From Nageia nagi (taxonomy: Eukaryota > Pinophyta): a stretch of DNA of 64,000 nucleotides. The notes beneath the pieces were generated by a model. It was not told the origin of the DNA, searched no databases, and saw only the letters and a program-made list of their open reading frames with translations. The stretch spans positions 8,246,001 to 8,310,000 of the forward strand of contig JBITNC010000001.1 of NCBI GenBank assembly GCA_050084985.1, in the 5' to 3' direction. The translations under genes were made by a program, and so were the position numbers. This document shows, one piece after another, positions 1 to 12,400 of the stretch (within the stretch, counting starts at the first letter, position 1; every line of letters starts with the position of its first letter).

Positions 1-302
1 ACAACTGTATCATTGGTTTACTTTTAAGTGAGTGAACTCTCAATAACCATGTTAATGGCCATAAATGATCACACATTTCATATTTATGATCTAAATAAAT
101 TATACTTTGGATTGGTTCAAGGATAAAAACATATGGATACATAGTAAGTTGTATCATCCATTGATGATGAGCAATGTCAACAACTTGCTCATGACTGTAT
201 TGCTAGTTTACTTTTAAGTGAGTGAAATCTCACTAGTCATGTTGTTGGGCATCGATGATCATATATTTTATGTATATGATCCAAATACATTATGCTTTGT
301 AG
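1..302. repeat. Diverged direct duplication of about 110 bp
   Basis: Two related copies lie at about 4-115 and 192-302, both containing GTTTACTTTTAAGTGAGTGAA and a later TGATCATATATTTTATG-like stretch. They are roughly 188 bp apart and diverged by many substitutions. No coding potential is seen. It may be part of an old transposon tail or a local tandem duplication. Confidence 0.6.
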
Positions 303-1631
303 AAAGGAATAAATAAATATAATATTATCATTTAAGAGATACAATATTTTCTCATGAAGGACCATGGCTATGAAAATGATCATTACTTTTTCAAGGAACT
401 ATGCTTCAAATCCATCATTCATATGAACATTTAATAAAGCACATAATAAAAAATATACCTGATTTTTAGTTGTTGAGTGGTTTTGAAGTAGGAAATGCAT
501 AGATTTTCAAAGAATACCCATGTCATTGGCGATGTGAAATGTGCCAAATTTACCCATCTAATCTTTAACAATAGTGATCATTGTACTAAAAATATGTCAT
601 TTCTACAAAGAGGTTAGAAAATGACATCTAAATATAATGAGATATTGACATGCCCTAATTTAAGTGATTTGTCATAATTTTAAGCCACTAGAAGTGTAGG
701 ATTGTCCCTTCTATGTGTAGGATTTTGGGCAACCTATATCACTTTCTACTTTTGTATCATTTCAATAATTTGCAATGATAGGGTGATACTAATATCTTGA
801 TATCACAAATTTTGGAATGTGTTAAAAATAACAACATTGTGAATATTTGAAATCCATCATTCTAGTGCATATTTGCATATAATTGTGAGCAAAACATAAG
901 GTAATAAATTATCTAAAAGTGTTGCCAACTTATCTTTTCCACATTGTTGACGGTGTATATTCAATACAAATATTATTTAAAAATGCAAATGCTACATTTT
1001 CAATCCAAGATGAGTGATAGGCATTTAAATTAATTATATGCATTATTTGGAGCCATTTCCCTTTTATTTCATATCTCATGAAAATGGACACTATTGGCAG
1101 CATGAAAATTATTGTTATATGTGTCCACAAAGAGACATTAGGCACTTAAAATAATTTCAAATATTTTGGGCATATAAAATAATAATTTCGCATGCTTTAA
1201 AATGGAAAAGAGAAATGCCTTGATTTCTAGGTCAAAAGGCAAACTATATAAGTGAATTTGATAAAATAAAATGTCATTTTAGCTTTTTACTTTCCTAAGT
1301 TAGTGCTCTAGTCATTTAGCCTCCATTGTGCAACGAAGTGCTATCGGGTTGCTATTTTCTTGCCTAATTCTTTCATGGATTGGAGTGCTAGCTACTTGTT
1401 GGACCTTATGGATCTTATTTATTAGCATTTTTACTCATTCTACCCATGCACAACGATGATTGGAGGATAATTAGTCACCCAATTACTGATAGATACAATC
1501 ACTTTATGGAGTTACTACGATCACTCCCCTATGACCACACAATGAGTTATTTTTGATTATGTAGTTTTGTTTTTTTTTTGAAATTTTTTCTTTGCTAGAT
1601 AGACTTTAATTTTCATTTTTTTGCCTTGTAG
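303..1631. other. AT-rich region without recognisable gene
   Basis: I see no conserved protein frame on either strand. The last 70 bases are T-rich and end in a good splice acceptor (TTGCCTTGTAG at 1621-1631), so part of this stretch is probably the first intron, and possibly exon 1, of the PMD relic that follows. I could not identify exon 1. Confidence 0.5.
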
Positions 1632-3250
1632 GAGTGCAAAATTATCATGAGAGGAGGTCCTATGATGATAACAATGCTTGAGAAAGCACGAACATGGTCA
1701 AGGACCCCACATACCGATAATATCTTAAACATGTATGGTATTGTAGATTTGACTATTACCAGGCACATCTAATAGGATTTACGTCTCTTAATAACACTAG
1801 TAGAGCATTGGGATCCTAACTATTGCAAATTTTACCTACACCTAGGTGAAAAATCAATGACCTTACTTGATATACCATATCTAGGGTATTCCCATTAGGG
1901 GTAATTTGGTGTAGTAGTGAGAGCTTGTAGATAATAATGTCTATGAGCAAGAGGCTTTATGGCTCAATGGTGAGGTAGATCATGATTGGGAGCATTGGTA
2001 TACCTATCTTGCAGAGGTGTGTTGATTTATGCCAGCAAGGCATCATCTTCAGTTGTATGTTGCATCTATCATAGCCATGTACTTATGTTCAAAAAAGAGT
2101 AATTCAGCTTTTTTGTTTAGCCTAGGATGGATTGTTAGGTAGATTTGTGAGTGAGGGACTCAATTTGCTTGGGGGCTAGTGGTTTTAGCCTAGTTGTATA
2201 GAGATTTGTACAACTTTATGATTGTTGATAAGATCAACATCATAGTTGCACATGCAAGCCTGCTATAGACCTATGAGTACATAGATTTTGTGTGTCCTAT
2301 AGGGTTACAGAGAGCTCAAGAATATTTGAGCCACATAGCTCTTATGTGTTGGACCTCACATGCTAGTGGATATAGATGTACATATTCCCTAGAGGCTCAG
2401 AGGAAGAGTATTGATGAATTACAAGTAAGGGACCTTATTTGTATGTATTTCAAGATTTTGTATGGCATTTAGGTGCATATTAGCTTGCACGAGTTTGAAA
2501 GCATTACTTTCTCTAGACATAGAGAAATATTATGAAGCCCTACCATCTTGGTCATATTTTTTGATAATTTGGGATTTAGTAGGACATCCTTCCCATTCCC
2601 ATAACATATAAGTGGTATTTAATAGAGAGGGACCTACCAACAGGATCATAGATGAATCTTGCATGGAGGGATACTTAGGAGGAGCCCCAAGTGATGGATG
2701 TAGCTACTTATGTATCAATGGCTCCCAAGGTTTACCCTAGTTATGCTGCATGGTGGTAGGAGTGTGCTTAGATGATATTGGCATGGGTGAGGATGATAAC
2801 ATTGATGAGGTAGATGCTAGTGAGAAATCAGAGGAAAATAACCATTATCATGTCAACAATCTGATACATGATGTACCTACCTAGGAGGGAAAGAGAGTAG
2901 GATGTTTAGCCATTCTTGCCATAGCTACCCCAGCACTTGGTAAAATTCTAAGTTAGCATTATAATTTTATTAATTTTCATGTATAATTATAAAGTGACTA
3001 ATCTAATTTTGTTTGTGCAATAAGAGTTGTAGATTCTAAGATTGCCTCTTTAGAGCTAGAGGTAGTGAGATTATAGCCTATGGAGGAAGAGGTGGTGAGG
3101 TTACAACCTTTGGAGGTTGAGTTTACTAGGTTGTAACCCATGGAGGACCAACTCACTACACTATAGGCTAGTCTAATGACCAAGGATGCATAGATTGCAG
3201 GAGTGCTTGACTATGCCTCCATCAGATCAACAATGTTCCTTTATCTAAGG
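1632..3250 (+). pseudogene. Decayed plant mobile domain (PMD) gene
   Basis: PMD proteins are plant proteins (Arabidopsis MAIN and MAIL1 are host members), and the domain is also common in plant transposons. Translation directly after a splice acceptor (AG at 1630-1631) gives PMD motifs: LITLVEHWDPNYCKFYLHLG near 1785-1845, then MTLLDIPYLG, and in a second frame FAWGLVVLA.LYRDLY near 2150-2210 and a QTYEYI-like piece near 2268. These match, in order, the trp-rich, HTFHLP-GEMT-like and YAWA..LLAQIYR-like blocks of the antisense PMD gene at 35.3-37.7 kb. From 3020 the frame reads as a coiled coil built of 10-residue repeats. There are many stop codons and at least one frameshift. It lies opposite and 3' of the minus-strand gag relic at 4.3-6.7 kb, the same arrangement as in the 17.6-kb element. 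It is surely non-functional. The family call rests on eye alignment. Confidence 0.7.
3067..3156 (+). repeat. 30-bp tandem repeat encoding coiled coil
   Basis: Three clear units start at 3067, 3097 and 3127, with the pattern GAGGTTACAACCTTTGGAGG and then a variable tail. A weaker fourth unit follows. In the frame of the PMD relic each unit encodes ten residues like VRLQPMEEEV, with stops where glutamine would be expected. The repeat is the C-terminal coiled coil of the pseudogene. Confidence 0.65.
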
Positions 3251-4289
3251 CTAGATTGATAAGATCGAGGCCAAGGATAAAGGGATCATTGCTTTGAAGG
3301 TAAAGTATGGTTAAATAAATACCCTTTTGTAGAGCCATGGTTTATCATTGAGTGGCTAGACCTCATCCTCATGGGTTAGTGGCAATAGCAGTTGTAGTGT
3401 CAAGTCTAGGATAGATACAATTAGCAGTGGTGGTAGAGCCCACCCAAGATTATAGGGATGAGGCTCATTTTTTACCCTATGTATCATTTTCAAAAGTTGT
3501 ATATATATTATAATTTTTTTATTTTTGGACTCAAATATTTGTGTCAATGCAATGTTTTCTAGTTTGTTGCTTGTTGTGAATGTTTTTATCTTTCTATTGC
3601 TAATTGCTTAATACAAAGACATGTGAGTTTGAAATCTACTACATGAACCTAATAATGAATTTTTAGCCTAACATATAATGAGAGAAATGAACCTATTATG
3701 AATCCTTCACTCATAAAATAGAAGAAACAATCATAATGAAACATATATGTAATATGAATAGTAATCATACCAAATAATCTAACCTAAACGAATTAGGTTC
3801 CAAAGTACCAAAGGGATCCAAATGAAAAAGTGTGAGTTTTTTCTAGTAGATGACATGACATCTGGCATGAGACTAATTCATTATGTTCAACAATATGTCT
3901 ATAATATGGAAATACTATCCTTGAAGATTCTATCCCAGGAAATGCATGCTATTAGTGGCATAAAATAGGCCTTGCATGCCATTCATGATGTATTCAAAAA
4001 TGACCTAGGCTGTGAAGAAAAGGAAAAACATAAGAACACACAAAAATAGAATAGACAATGCATTGTACACATGTAAACAACTACTTAAAATGCATGAAAA
4101 CACAAAAATACCTAGCCTAACTAATATACACTATTTGTGAAGATGAGGAAACTTAAGCAATTACTTTGCATACTTGGGGAGATTTTTCTACTCAAATACA
4201 CTTCATAGAGGTAGAGATAAAAAGAGTCACCTTTGGTTTAGCTATTTCCACACCATTGGCACTATGCAAATAGTGTTGGATGCTACTAG
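3251..4289. other. Spacer between PMD relic and gag relic; no pol found
   Basis: The first 300 bases may hold the last PMD codons in one frame. Beyond that no reverse transcriptase, RNase H or integrase motif can be read on either strand. If the PMD and gag relics belong to one minus-strand element, its pol has been deleted or was never there. Confidence 0.45.
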
Positions 4290-5447
4290 CAACATTCATT
4301 TTGAATCCATTTCCAATTTTGTTACAAGGAGCATTCCTGCATCCATGATTGTTAGAAAAATAATGATATAATTCATTAGAACACTCATGATGCTAATACA
4401 AACTCTTGATTGTGAAGAAGGTAGAGGATTAGTGAAGACCCCTAGTTGTTCATTATCAAGATGTATAGGTCTTGCTTTCTCAGTTGGCTTAGCATCCATC
4501 TTCATAGCTCCTTTGTTAATGAAATCTTGTATAATATGGTTGAGAGACCTATAATTGTGTGTTAGATATCCAGGAACCCTATGATAATTACAACATTCTT
4601 CATAATGAAAATGCTTAAGCACATTAGGGAACTTGGGCTCAACAATAGGAGGCAACTCAATAAGTTCTTCCAACAAAACATTCAAAATATTATCAACAAT
4701 ATCAGTCAAAGGAGTAAACTATCACCTAGGTTTAGGGGTAGTTTTGTATTTATGAGTAACATTGTTTGCTTTAGTCCTATTGGTATTTTATAAGGATTGA
4801 TTTCTTATGGTGAGTGTTATCATTGTTCTTCATAGCATACAATTTTTTGATACATGGCTCTTTCTTGATAACTATGTCTATCATATCTCCTAGTGACATA
4901 TCATGGTTAGAGATGAAAAATAGTTTTTATATATGTAAGAGACTATTTGTAAAAGCATCTTTTAGATCTTGTTCAGGCATAGTGATTCTATTAGCTATTC
5001 ATTTCCATACTTTACAAAGTCCTTAATAGATTGACTAGGGAATTGCTTAATTTGCACAAATCCTTAAAATAGACTTTCTCAACAATATTATAACTAAAGT
5101 TTTATAGGAATAAATGAACCAAATATTCATACCTATCAATGATATTTTTAGGAATATTAAAGTACCATTTTAGTACCTCATATTTCAAACTATAGGTGAA
5201 CAATTTAGCTAACAAGTCTGTATCATGTAGGTATTCAAGAGCTTCTTCTTGGAACTTCTTAACATGCATTTTAGGATCTTGTATCCCATCAAACTTAGTA
5301 AATTTGATACTCTTTCTTACAGGAAGGATCTTAGCAAGAATTCTATTAGTTAGAGGTATTTTGAGATAAGACAAGAAATCATCTTCATCAACCAAGATAT
5401 TTTGAGGTGCTAAATTGCTAATATTGCTTGAGTTAAATTTTGGGGAT

Positions 5448-5552
5448 GGTGGTGGGGTTTGTGGTGGACTATGAGGTGGGCTATGAGGTGGACTATGAGG
5501 TGGGATATTAGGTGGGATATGAGGTGGGATATAATGTGGAATATGAGGTATA
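5448..5552 (-). repeat. 15-bp tandem repeat encoding PPH(S/I)P repeats
   Basis: On the plus strand the unit is about GGTGGACTATGAGGT. On the minus strand it encodes alternating PPHSPPHSPP, PPNIPP and PPHIPP, a proline-rich linker just N-terminal to the gag core. The repeat is in frame with gag on both sides. Confidence 0.75.
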
Positions 5553-6679
5553 TATTATGTATTTTTAAGTTCAACCTCCTTCAAGTAAACAACTGGACCT
5601 ATGCGGTTAACCCTCTCATGCTTTAATTTGTCCAAAATTTTAGCTAGTATTTCTAACTATTGTTGCAAAGGTTCTTTGTACCAATTGGTAGTATCTTGAA
5701 CTTCAATAAGGATACTAGTTTTGATGTTATGTTATTATAATGTCCAATTAGTTTGTAAGTTGTAAGCCTCATTAATCATTTTATCCAATTGTTGGTTGAT
5801 AAGAATTTTAGGATCTTCTTCTTGAACAATATTCTTATCTTTAATATTTGTACCTTTTTTGAAGTGATTAGGCTTGAGTATGAGATGGCTATAGTCTTCA
5901 TTAGCTTCATCTTGCATATAATCCTATCGATAATCACCATCATAAATATCCTCCTCTAGTGGTTGTTCACCCTCTACATTAGTCTCCAAAAATGGGTATG
6001 TCTTAGCTATTTCTATGTTGTTGCTAGCATGGTCATAGTATGGCATATCGTTAGCAGTGTTCTTATTATTGGAAACATTCTCAAGATTATTTCTACCTAT
6101 TACCTCATACAAAAATAGGCTATCCTTTGAATCTAAGCTAATAAAACATTCATCAATCAGTTCATAGTTAGTCAAAATATTAATCAAAAGAGGAGTGCTA
6201 TTTGTGAGATAATATTCCAATATTTGTCTATCAGATAAGACCTCCTATATACATCAAGTATAATAAGGGATCTTATCTAATTTAGGGATATCATCTTCAT
6301 TATTTGAATTATCAGAGTGATTTTCTAGCTTTTTAAACTTGAAAAGGATCAATGGTAGTATATCTCATAGGAGTTTCATTGATAATATCCATTTCTTGCT
6401 AGAGTGTGAGGATTAAATGTCACTATGTGCATTAGGAAGAGGTACTTGGATAGATAAATCAAGCTTTTATCAAACACTCCTCCTAAGCCCACTAAAGTGG
6501 ATTTTTGACTTAGATATTTTAAGGTTTTTTGTATCAAGGTCCATTTTTGAGATATATGTAGAACAAACCCTAGCTTTATCATTCTCTTTGGCTTCTATTC
6601 GAAGAACTTCATTTAAAGGAATGAATAGTAAGGAAAATAGATTCATGCCTAGATGAATATTTAGGTGTGTAAGAATGTT

Positions 6680-6689
6680 GGGTTCACCA
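6680..6689 (-). other. Candidate primer-binding site
   Basis: The minus strand reads TGGTGAACCC four bases after a CA that could end a 5' LTR (TGTAGACCC on the plus strand at 6693). A TGG start matches the CCA end of a tRNA, but I did not identify the tRNA. This site would mark the start of the minus-strand element whose gag follows. Confidence 0.4.
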
Positions 6690-6692
6690 AAA

Positions 6693-7341
6693 TGTAGACC
6701 CAAAATAATGCAATTAATTATTGATGGGGGTTAATTAATATACTATTGGTCTACTTTATTTTTATTGATATATATATGAAATATGGCAATGATGTTTAAT
6801 TAGCATACATATTCATTTTATTCTAATCACATATTCAATTAATTATAGATAACATACATTGATAATAAACATGCATTCACACATTAACACATTGTTAGCA
6901 GCCTAAATGAGGCACACCATTGATGACATGGAATACATAAAATTGGAAGAGCAACAAGAAATGTAAAAGATGATTGAATGAATGATGATAATATAATAAA
7001 TATGCAATAAAGATAAAAAATGATGTTCACTTATTATAAATATGATATTTTTAAGGGTCTCCTTTAGGTCATATTCATCATTCTCCTTCACTTATCTTTG
7101 GCCTTTTCGTGACTTCTATAATGTCCCATAGCCTAGTTATGATCTTCTATCTAATTTTCAATTGATAGAATTTCCTCCTCCTTTAGATATTCCTTTTTGG
7201 TTTTTCCTAATGTTATTATATTGCAACACCTTTATTACAAGATTTGACCCTTAGGTCATAATATAATGGTCCATTACATGAAATGCATTGCCTTGGGTAT
7301 TTTTAATCTCTTTTTACATAATACATCATTGAGGATTTAAA
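6693..7341 (-). other. Possible 5' LTR of the Tat-like relic; otherwise no gene
   Basis: The stretch starts with TGTAGACCC on the plus strand, like many plant LTR ends, and lies directly outside the candidate primer-binding site. I could not find its other end or a second copy inside the window, so the LTR call is an inference from position. No protein frame is convincing here. Confidence 0.3.
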
Positions 7342-8429
7342 ATGAATTATTTAATAAATAATAATTCAATTTTAGGCATCTACACAACTCCTATTGATTC
7401 TAAAACTGATATTCCTCTTGAAAGGAATAAAGAAAATTATAGTGTTCTTCTCATATTTGATGATTTTTTTGTTGATGTTACTAATGCAAATAAAGTTTAT
7501 AATGAAATTGCAAGTTTTGCAAAAGAGGATTTTGCAAGTTTTGAAGTTTCTCCAAAGGAGGAAGAGTGTGAAGAAGTTGGAGAACCTCTAAAAAGGGGAA
7601 AATTAGAGAAAATTGATGATGATTTCAATCTTTTAAAGGCTGATTTGGATGGTAAAAATGTTTATTTATTTCATGATTTGCAAGTTTTTTATGATTGTGG
7701 TGAAAGTATGAGTAAAGTTTGTGATGATAAGGTCTTGGGAAATCCTATTTGGGATGATATTTTAGATTTTGTTGATGTACATGAAGTAGAAATTTTGAGT
7801 AGTGTTATTGACTCTATTACTATTGATTACTCCTCAAGGTTAAAGAATATGTGGATGATTGGAGAAAATTTTCATGTGAGCAATGAAATTGTTGATTGTT
7901 TTGATGATAAGAGTGCATTTTTTGGTGAGAAAAATGAATTAGTGGAGGAAAATAAGAATGAATGTACAACAATAAGTTTGATAGAAGAAAATATTGCAAA
8001 ATGTATTTGAAAAAATTGCTTTGAAAGTAACCTTGGGAATTGGAACTTGTTTACCATTCCCTTCTAATTTGTTTTGTAAAAATTTGAATTATGATGAGTT
8101 TAAAAGTGTTAAAAATGAATTATTGCTCAGATTTGATAAATTGAGCATGTTTTATAATACAAATTTGATAGCTTGGTTATATGGAAAACCATATTTGAAG
8201 GTTATTTTTGATGAAAAGTTACAAATTGATTATGTGAAAGTTACAAATACTATTTTACAATTTTGTTGATGAAAGTGAAGAATGGTTGAAGATGTTGAAA
8301 AGAATGTTCCTGGCTGAACATGATATGTTTGTAATTAAATTTTTTGATGAAATATTGAAATTTATACCTTGCATATACATGGACATTGCTAACTGGGATG
8401 TTAAGTATTGTTGGAGAGATATGAAATGA
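7342..8429 (+). pseudogene. Unrecognised acidic protein ORF, frameshifted
   Basis: I do not recognise this gene. An ATG-started frame of 222 codons (7342-8010) is followed by a second frame (about 8011-8269) and a third (about 8266-8429), joined by two apparent frameshifts. Together they would give roughly 360 residues. The protein is rich in Asp, Glu, Phe and Val, with no signal peptide, membrane segment or zinc motif that I can see. Short landmarks are KEEECEEVGEPLKRG, NPIWDDILDFVDV and, in the last frame, YMDIANWDVKYCWRDMK. A polypurine tract and probable 3' LTR lie 560 bases downstream, so it may be the 3' ORF of a plus-strand retrotransposon whose 5' part is lost. A decayed host gene is the alternative. 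Confidence 0.45.
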
Positions 8430-8985
8430 GTTTGCCAATGTTTGATATGAAATATTATTTGGAGCATTGTGATGTTGTGGTAGTCATTCAATGTCTATAC
8501 AATGTATAGTTAAGAGCATTTTTGAGGTTGAGAAGAGAAAATTTTAGGTTGCATATGTGATTTGGCTATGCTTGGGCATATTATGTTTGATATTTTGTGA
8601 GCATTTGTGAAACTGTAGTATGGCATGAAGAGATGGATCAATGTCATCAACATGTTGATATTAGTTAGATCAATGGTTATTATCCAATATTTAGATATTG
8701 CTCATGGAGTAACTTTATAAAATTGATGTGACTAATGAGTTTTGTGATGCAAGAGGAGTGTATTTTCCACAAGCACCCATGTTTCTGAGATTTTATTTGT
8801 AGGATGATGAAAAGAGGAAGATAATCCCATTTGAACAATGAAAGACATGTGAGTGCAAGATAAAAAAATTCTTATACCTTAACAAATTTTTGATACAAGG
8901 ATGGAAGAAATGAAAGAGAAGAATATTCCATCAATTCTTTTAGTATTTTATGCTTCCAATACTCCTGATGTAGTCCTGTCACCAT
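8430..8985 (+). other. Tail between unknown ORF and polypurine tract
   Basis: Short blocks still look protein-like in changing frames but nothing is recognisable. It is probably decayed coding or 3' untranslated sequence of the same element as the ORF before it. Confidence 0.35.
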
Positions 8986-9420
8986 CAAGGGGGAGTATGA
9001 AGAATATGAAGACTTGATCTAAATTGGAAAGATCCCAAATATGGGCTTAATGTATATAATTCTCACTTTGACTGGTAATCATTACCTTGAATATCGATAA
9101 GGGAAACTAGCCTACTAATTAGTAAATCGACCTACTTGCTAGCTATCCAAAACTGACCTACCAGTTAGTTCTATATTATACATTTTTTATGTTTTGTATC
9201 TATCTCTTCATTTATCATTTTGTGTGTTGGAGTTGCAATGAACAATTGGATTCTTTTCGAGCTTCCTGATGTATTTATCCTCCATTCCAACTCAATTATT
9301 GTAGTTAGATAGTATTGTACATAGTTGTATTTGCATATCAATATAGATTATGATATTTTGTTAGGTATTCATGATATTATGAATCTCCATTTATGAATGC
9401 TTTCCACCTTTGAGTTGCAG
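8986..9420 (+). mobile_element. Polypurine tract and probable 3' LTR
   Basis: CAAGGGGGAGTA at 8986-8997 is a typical plant LTR-retrotransposon polypurine tract, directly followed by TGAAGAATATG, a plausible LTR start. The LTR end is set only roughly. No 5' LTR partner is seen upstream, so the element would be truncated. Confidence 0.35.
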
Positions 9421-12400
9421 ACTTGTTATTTCCATTTAATTAGTTAAATATTGAGAGTAATTTAGTTATTTGAATACATTAAAATACTATAAGATTAACT
9501 CTTCTTCAAGGATGGTTGAGTTTTCTCTTCATGCTTCTTTTTCAAAAATGCTTCTTTTAGGGGGGGAACAACTTGAATATGTCAATAGAGTGTAATTATT
9601 ATTTGTATACTCTCTATTCCATAGATTGTTTTCCAATCAAAAAGACGGAGTAGAATAAAGTCATGTAGCCATAAAAGTGATTAGTTGACCCTTCTCAATG
9701 TTTATTAGTAATGGAATTCTAATTAATATTGGAGTAAATGGTGCAAATTGCAATGATAACTTTTTACATGTAAAGGGTGTGCTTTCAATTTTTAGATATC
9801 CTAAAAATGCTTAGGATGTTTTTCACAAATAAAAATAGAAATAGATTCTACCTTGCTATAAACTAGACTGGTCATTGGTTATGAATCCATACTCCAACAA
9901 CCTAGAAGTTTCATGTAGTTGAATCGAGGAATGAATAGAGAAATGTCTCTATTAATGTTTACATTATTATTTGTATTTTTTCATATTATAAAATAAAATA
10001 GTAAAACCTATACATTAAAATTAGAATGCAAACATTTTAACTCCAAGGGTACAAGACTCAAATCACACTAGCTCATTACACGAATGTAACAAAAAATCCA
10101 TTAAGTTTTCCCTATTTTTTATTAATAGAAATAAAAACCATCTACTTACAATCCATAAATTTAGAAATATATATGATCAACCAAGTTTTTATAGATAATT
10201 ATCAATTTGATTATATATATATTTAAAATCATAATAAGACCACAATAGTAGATACATTGTACTACACTTTGATTTCATGGTTGTTTAATACTATGACATA
10301 GAATCATGCTTTGATTTCATCTATGTTTAGATACTGTGATATGGATTCATGCTTTTTTTGATGATGTTGATCATGGTTGGGATGATGATGTTTGTTGTTA
10401 AACTTGTATAATATACATTCATTATTATCTTGCAAGGTCCTACCTAGAGCATTCATGCATTTGCATTGATACATGGGAGTATGCATATCATGGATGGTAA
10501 AACTTGTCACAATCCACCTTGACACATATTCATTGGTAGATATCAAGTGACATCTTTCATACTTGCATATCATGAGGTATTATTATGGATGTACTTGTCA
10601 TATTGATACTGGCATAATATTGATCATGAGATGAGGTAACATGGATACACAAAAGTATTTTATTGTTAGTCATATAGCATATATAGCTAATTTCATGGAA
10701 TTGCCTTATTATATTTAAAAAATATGTAACTTACATTGGGTCATAAAAAATGAAATTATTACACTTAGATTTGCATGATCATTTTCACACTTACATTTTA
10801 TGATTACAGTATATACTCATCTATTGCTTATACATAATTATATTATGGCATAGTTGCATATGATAGACACATTCAAGAAAAATTATATATGTGCATACTC
10901 TTAGCATATCCATGGAAATTATGCTTTGCATACATTTATACCTACAAATATAAATAATTCATTAGATTTTTATTTGAAGAAAAATAAAATAAGTAAAATG
11001 AAGTTAAAAAATATAAATAATAAAACTAAAGACATAAATACCTAACTTAGCCTAGACCTAGCTAAAAACCTTAAAATATGGAGAAAAGTAAAATAAAATA
11101 AAGTGAAATTATCATGTCACATTGGGGGGAGGAGAAATATTTGGTTTGTTGAGTAAGTGGAGACCAAGGAGGAGCTTCCCAACCTAGGTTTAATCCACAC
11201 TCCATGCTTTACACAATCTCACTCAACTTTGAACATTATGTATCTATTAGGAAAGTTGTGAACTATCCATTTCTTGGAGATTAAGGGTTGAGATATCAGG
11301 TGCCAAGCTAGGTTTAATTACTATTTGGGGAAAAACCTTTCATGAAAAGGGCTTTTAGGATTTAGAATCATTTCATGGAGTGCTAGAAAGTGACAATGAG
11401 TTTTCTAAAATTGAACCCTATATTGGTTGAATCTATAGGAGTACACCACCATCATGAGGTTATATGGTGACCTTGCTTGCTTAATAGGGTTTTTGGAGGT
11501 CTCCTGTTTCTTTAGGGATAGTTAATTTTTATTAGCTTGGATGGACATTTCAATTTCATTAAAAATCCTAATTTGTAATCTCCTAAAATATAAGTATTAA
11601 GGTCCTTTTAATACTCTATTATAATCTTACTTTATTTGGTAATCATGGTATAATTATATGGTACCTAGGATTAGAAGAAGGAATTCTTTTAAATTGACAT
11701 ATGCTCCTTATGTTGGATAACAAATTTGGAAAGGTAAATTGGGAATTGGAATTTAGCATCATGTTTAGACTTCTTATAGGTTGAGTAAGTCCTAGAAAAT
11801 CCTAATTGACTTAGTATTTTGTTTACTCTTTGTATGAATTTTAATAAAATGGGAAAAAATCCTAGTTTCTATGTTGACAAAATTGTATGATATTTTGAAA
11901 GGGAAAAGAAATGTATTTTGATCTAAAACCCTAAGTGGGTTGAGTGGAAATTTATAGTATTTTTCTTTCATACATGAAAGGGAATATTTTATTAATTTAG
12001 AAACCCTATTCATGTGATTTCCTATGATTATGTTATTTGAAACCCAAATAGGTAGTATGAATTTGCAGGATTTATTTCAAAAGAAAAATGGGTTGTTTGC
12101 TTTGTTTAAAAACAAGACTGTTTGTGTGATTTTAGTAAGCTTTTCTATTGGATGAAAAAGGAAGGAAATTTTTGTGTTTAGACCCTCAGAGGGTAAAATG
12201 AAAATTTGAAAGGCTTTTTATATTCAAAATAGAAATATTTTTTTAATTTTGTGAATCCCTAGTTGTTAGTGTAAATTTATATGAAAAACTATTTAAGATA
12301 ACTAGGGTGTTTATTTGTTGAAACCCTAGATAAATTTGTAAAGTATATGCTAGGAAAATTTGGTCAAAGCCCTAGTAGTGGGTTGGCATGTGTTTGTAGA

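Larger units (their letters stand above)
4290..6690 (-). pseudogene. gag: gag relic of a Tat-like Ty3/gypsy element
   Basis: Gag forms the virus-like particle of the retrotransposon. One minus-strand frame can be followed from about 6690 to 5102, interrupted by stop codons only. It includes a long N-terminal part of unknown role, a proline-rich repeat (5552-5448), and the conserved gag core: KFTKFDGIQDPKMHVKKFQ near 5305-5250, then LKWYFNIP near 5175. Another frame (4709-4296) carries the degenerate zinc-knuckle-like block CCNYHRVPG followed by IIQDFINKG, which matches the CAYHRQKGH...IQDLIDGG block of the 17.6-kb element. In the knuckle the second His and last Cys are replaced by Tyr. Pol is not found downstream. 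The frame starts close to a primer-binding-site-like sequence at 6680-6689. Confidence 0.7.
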
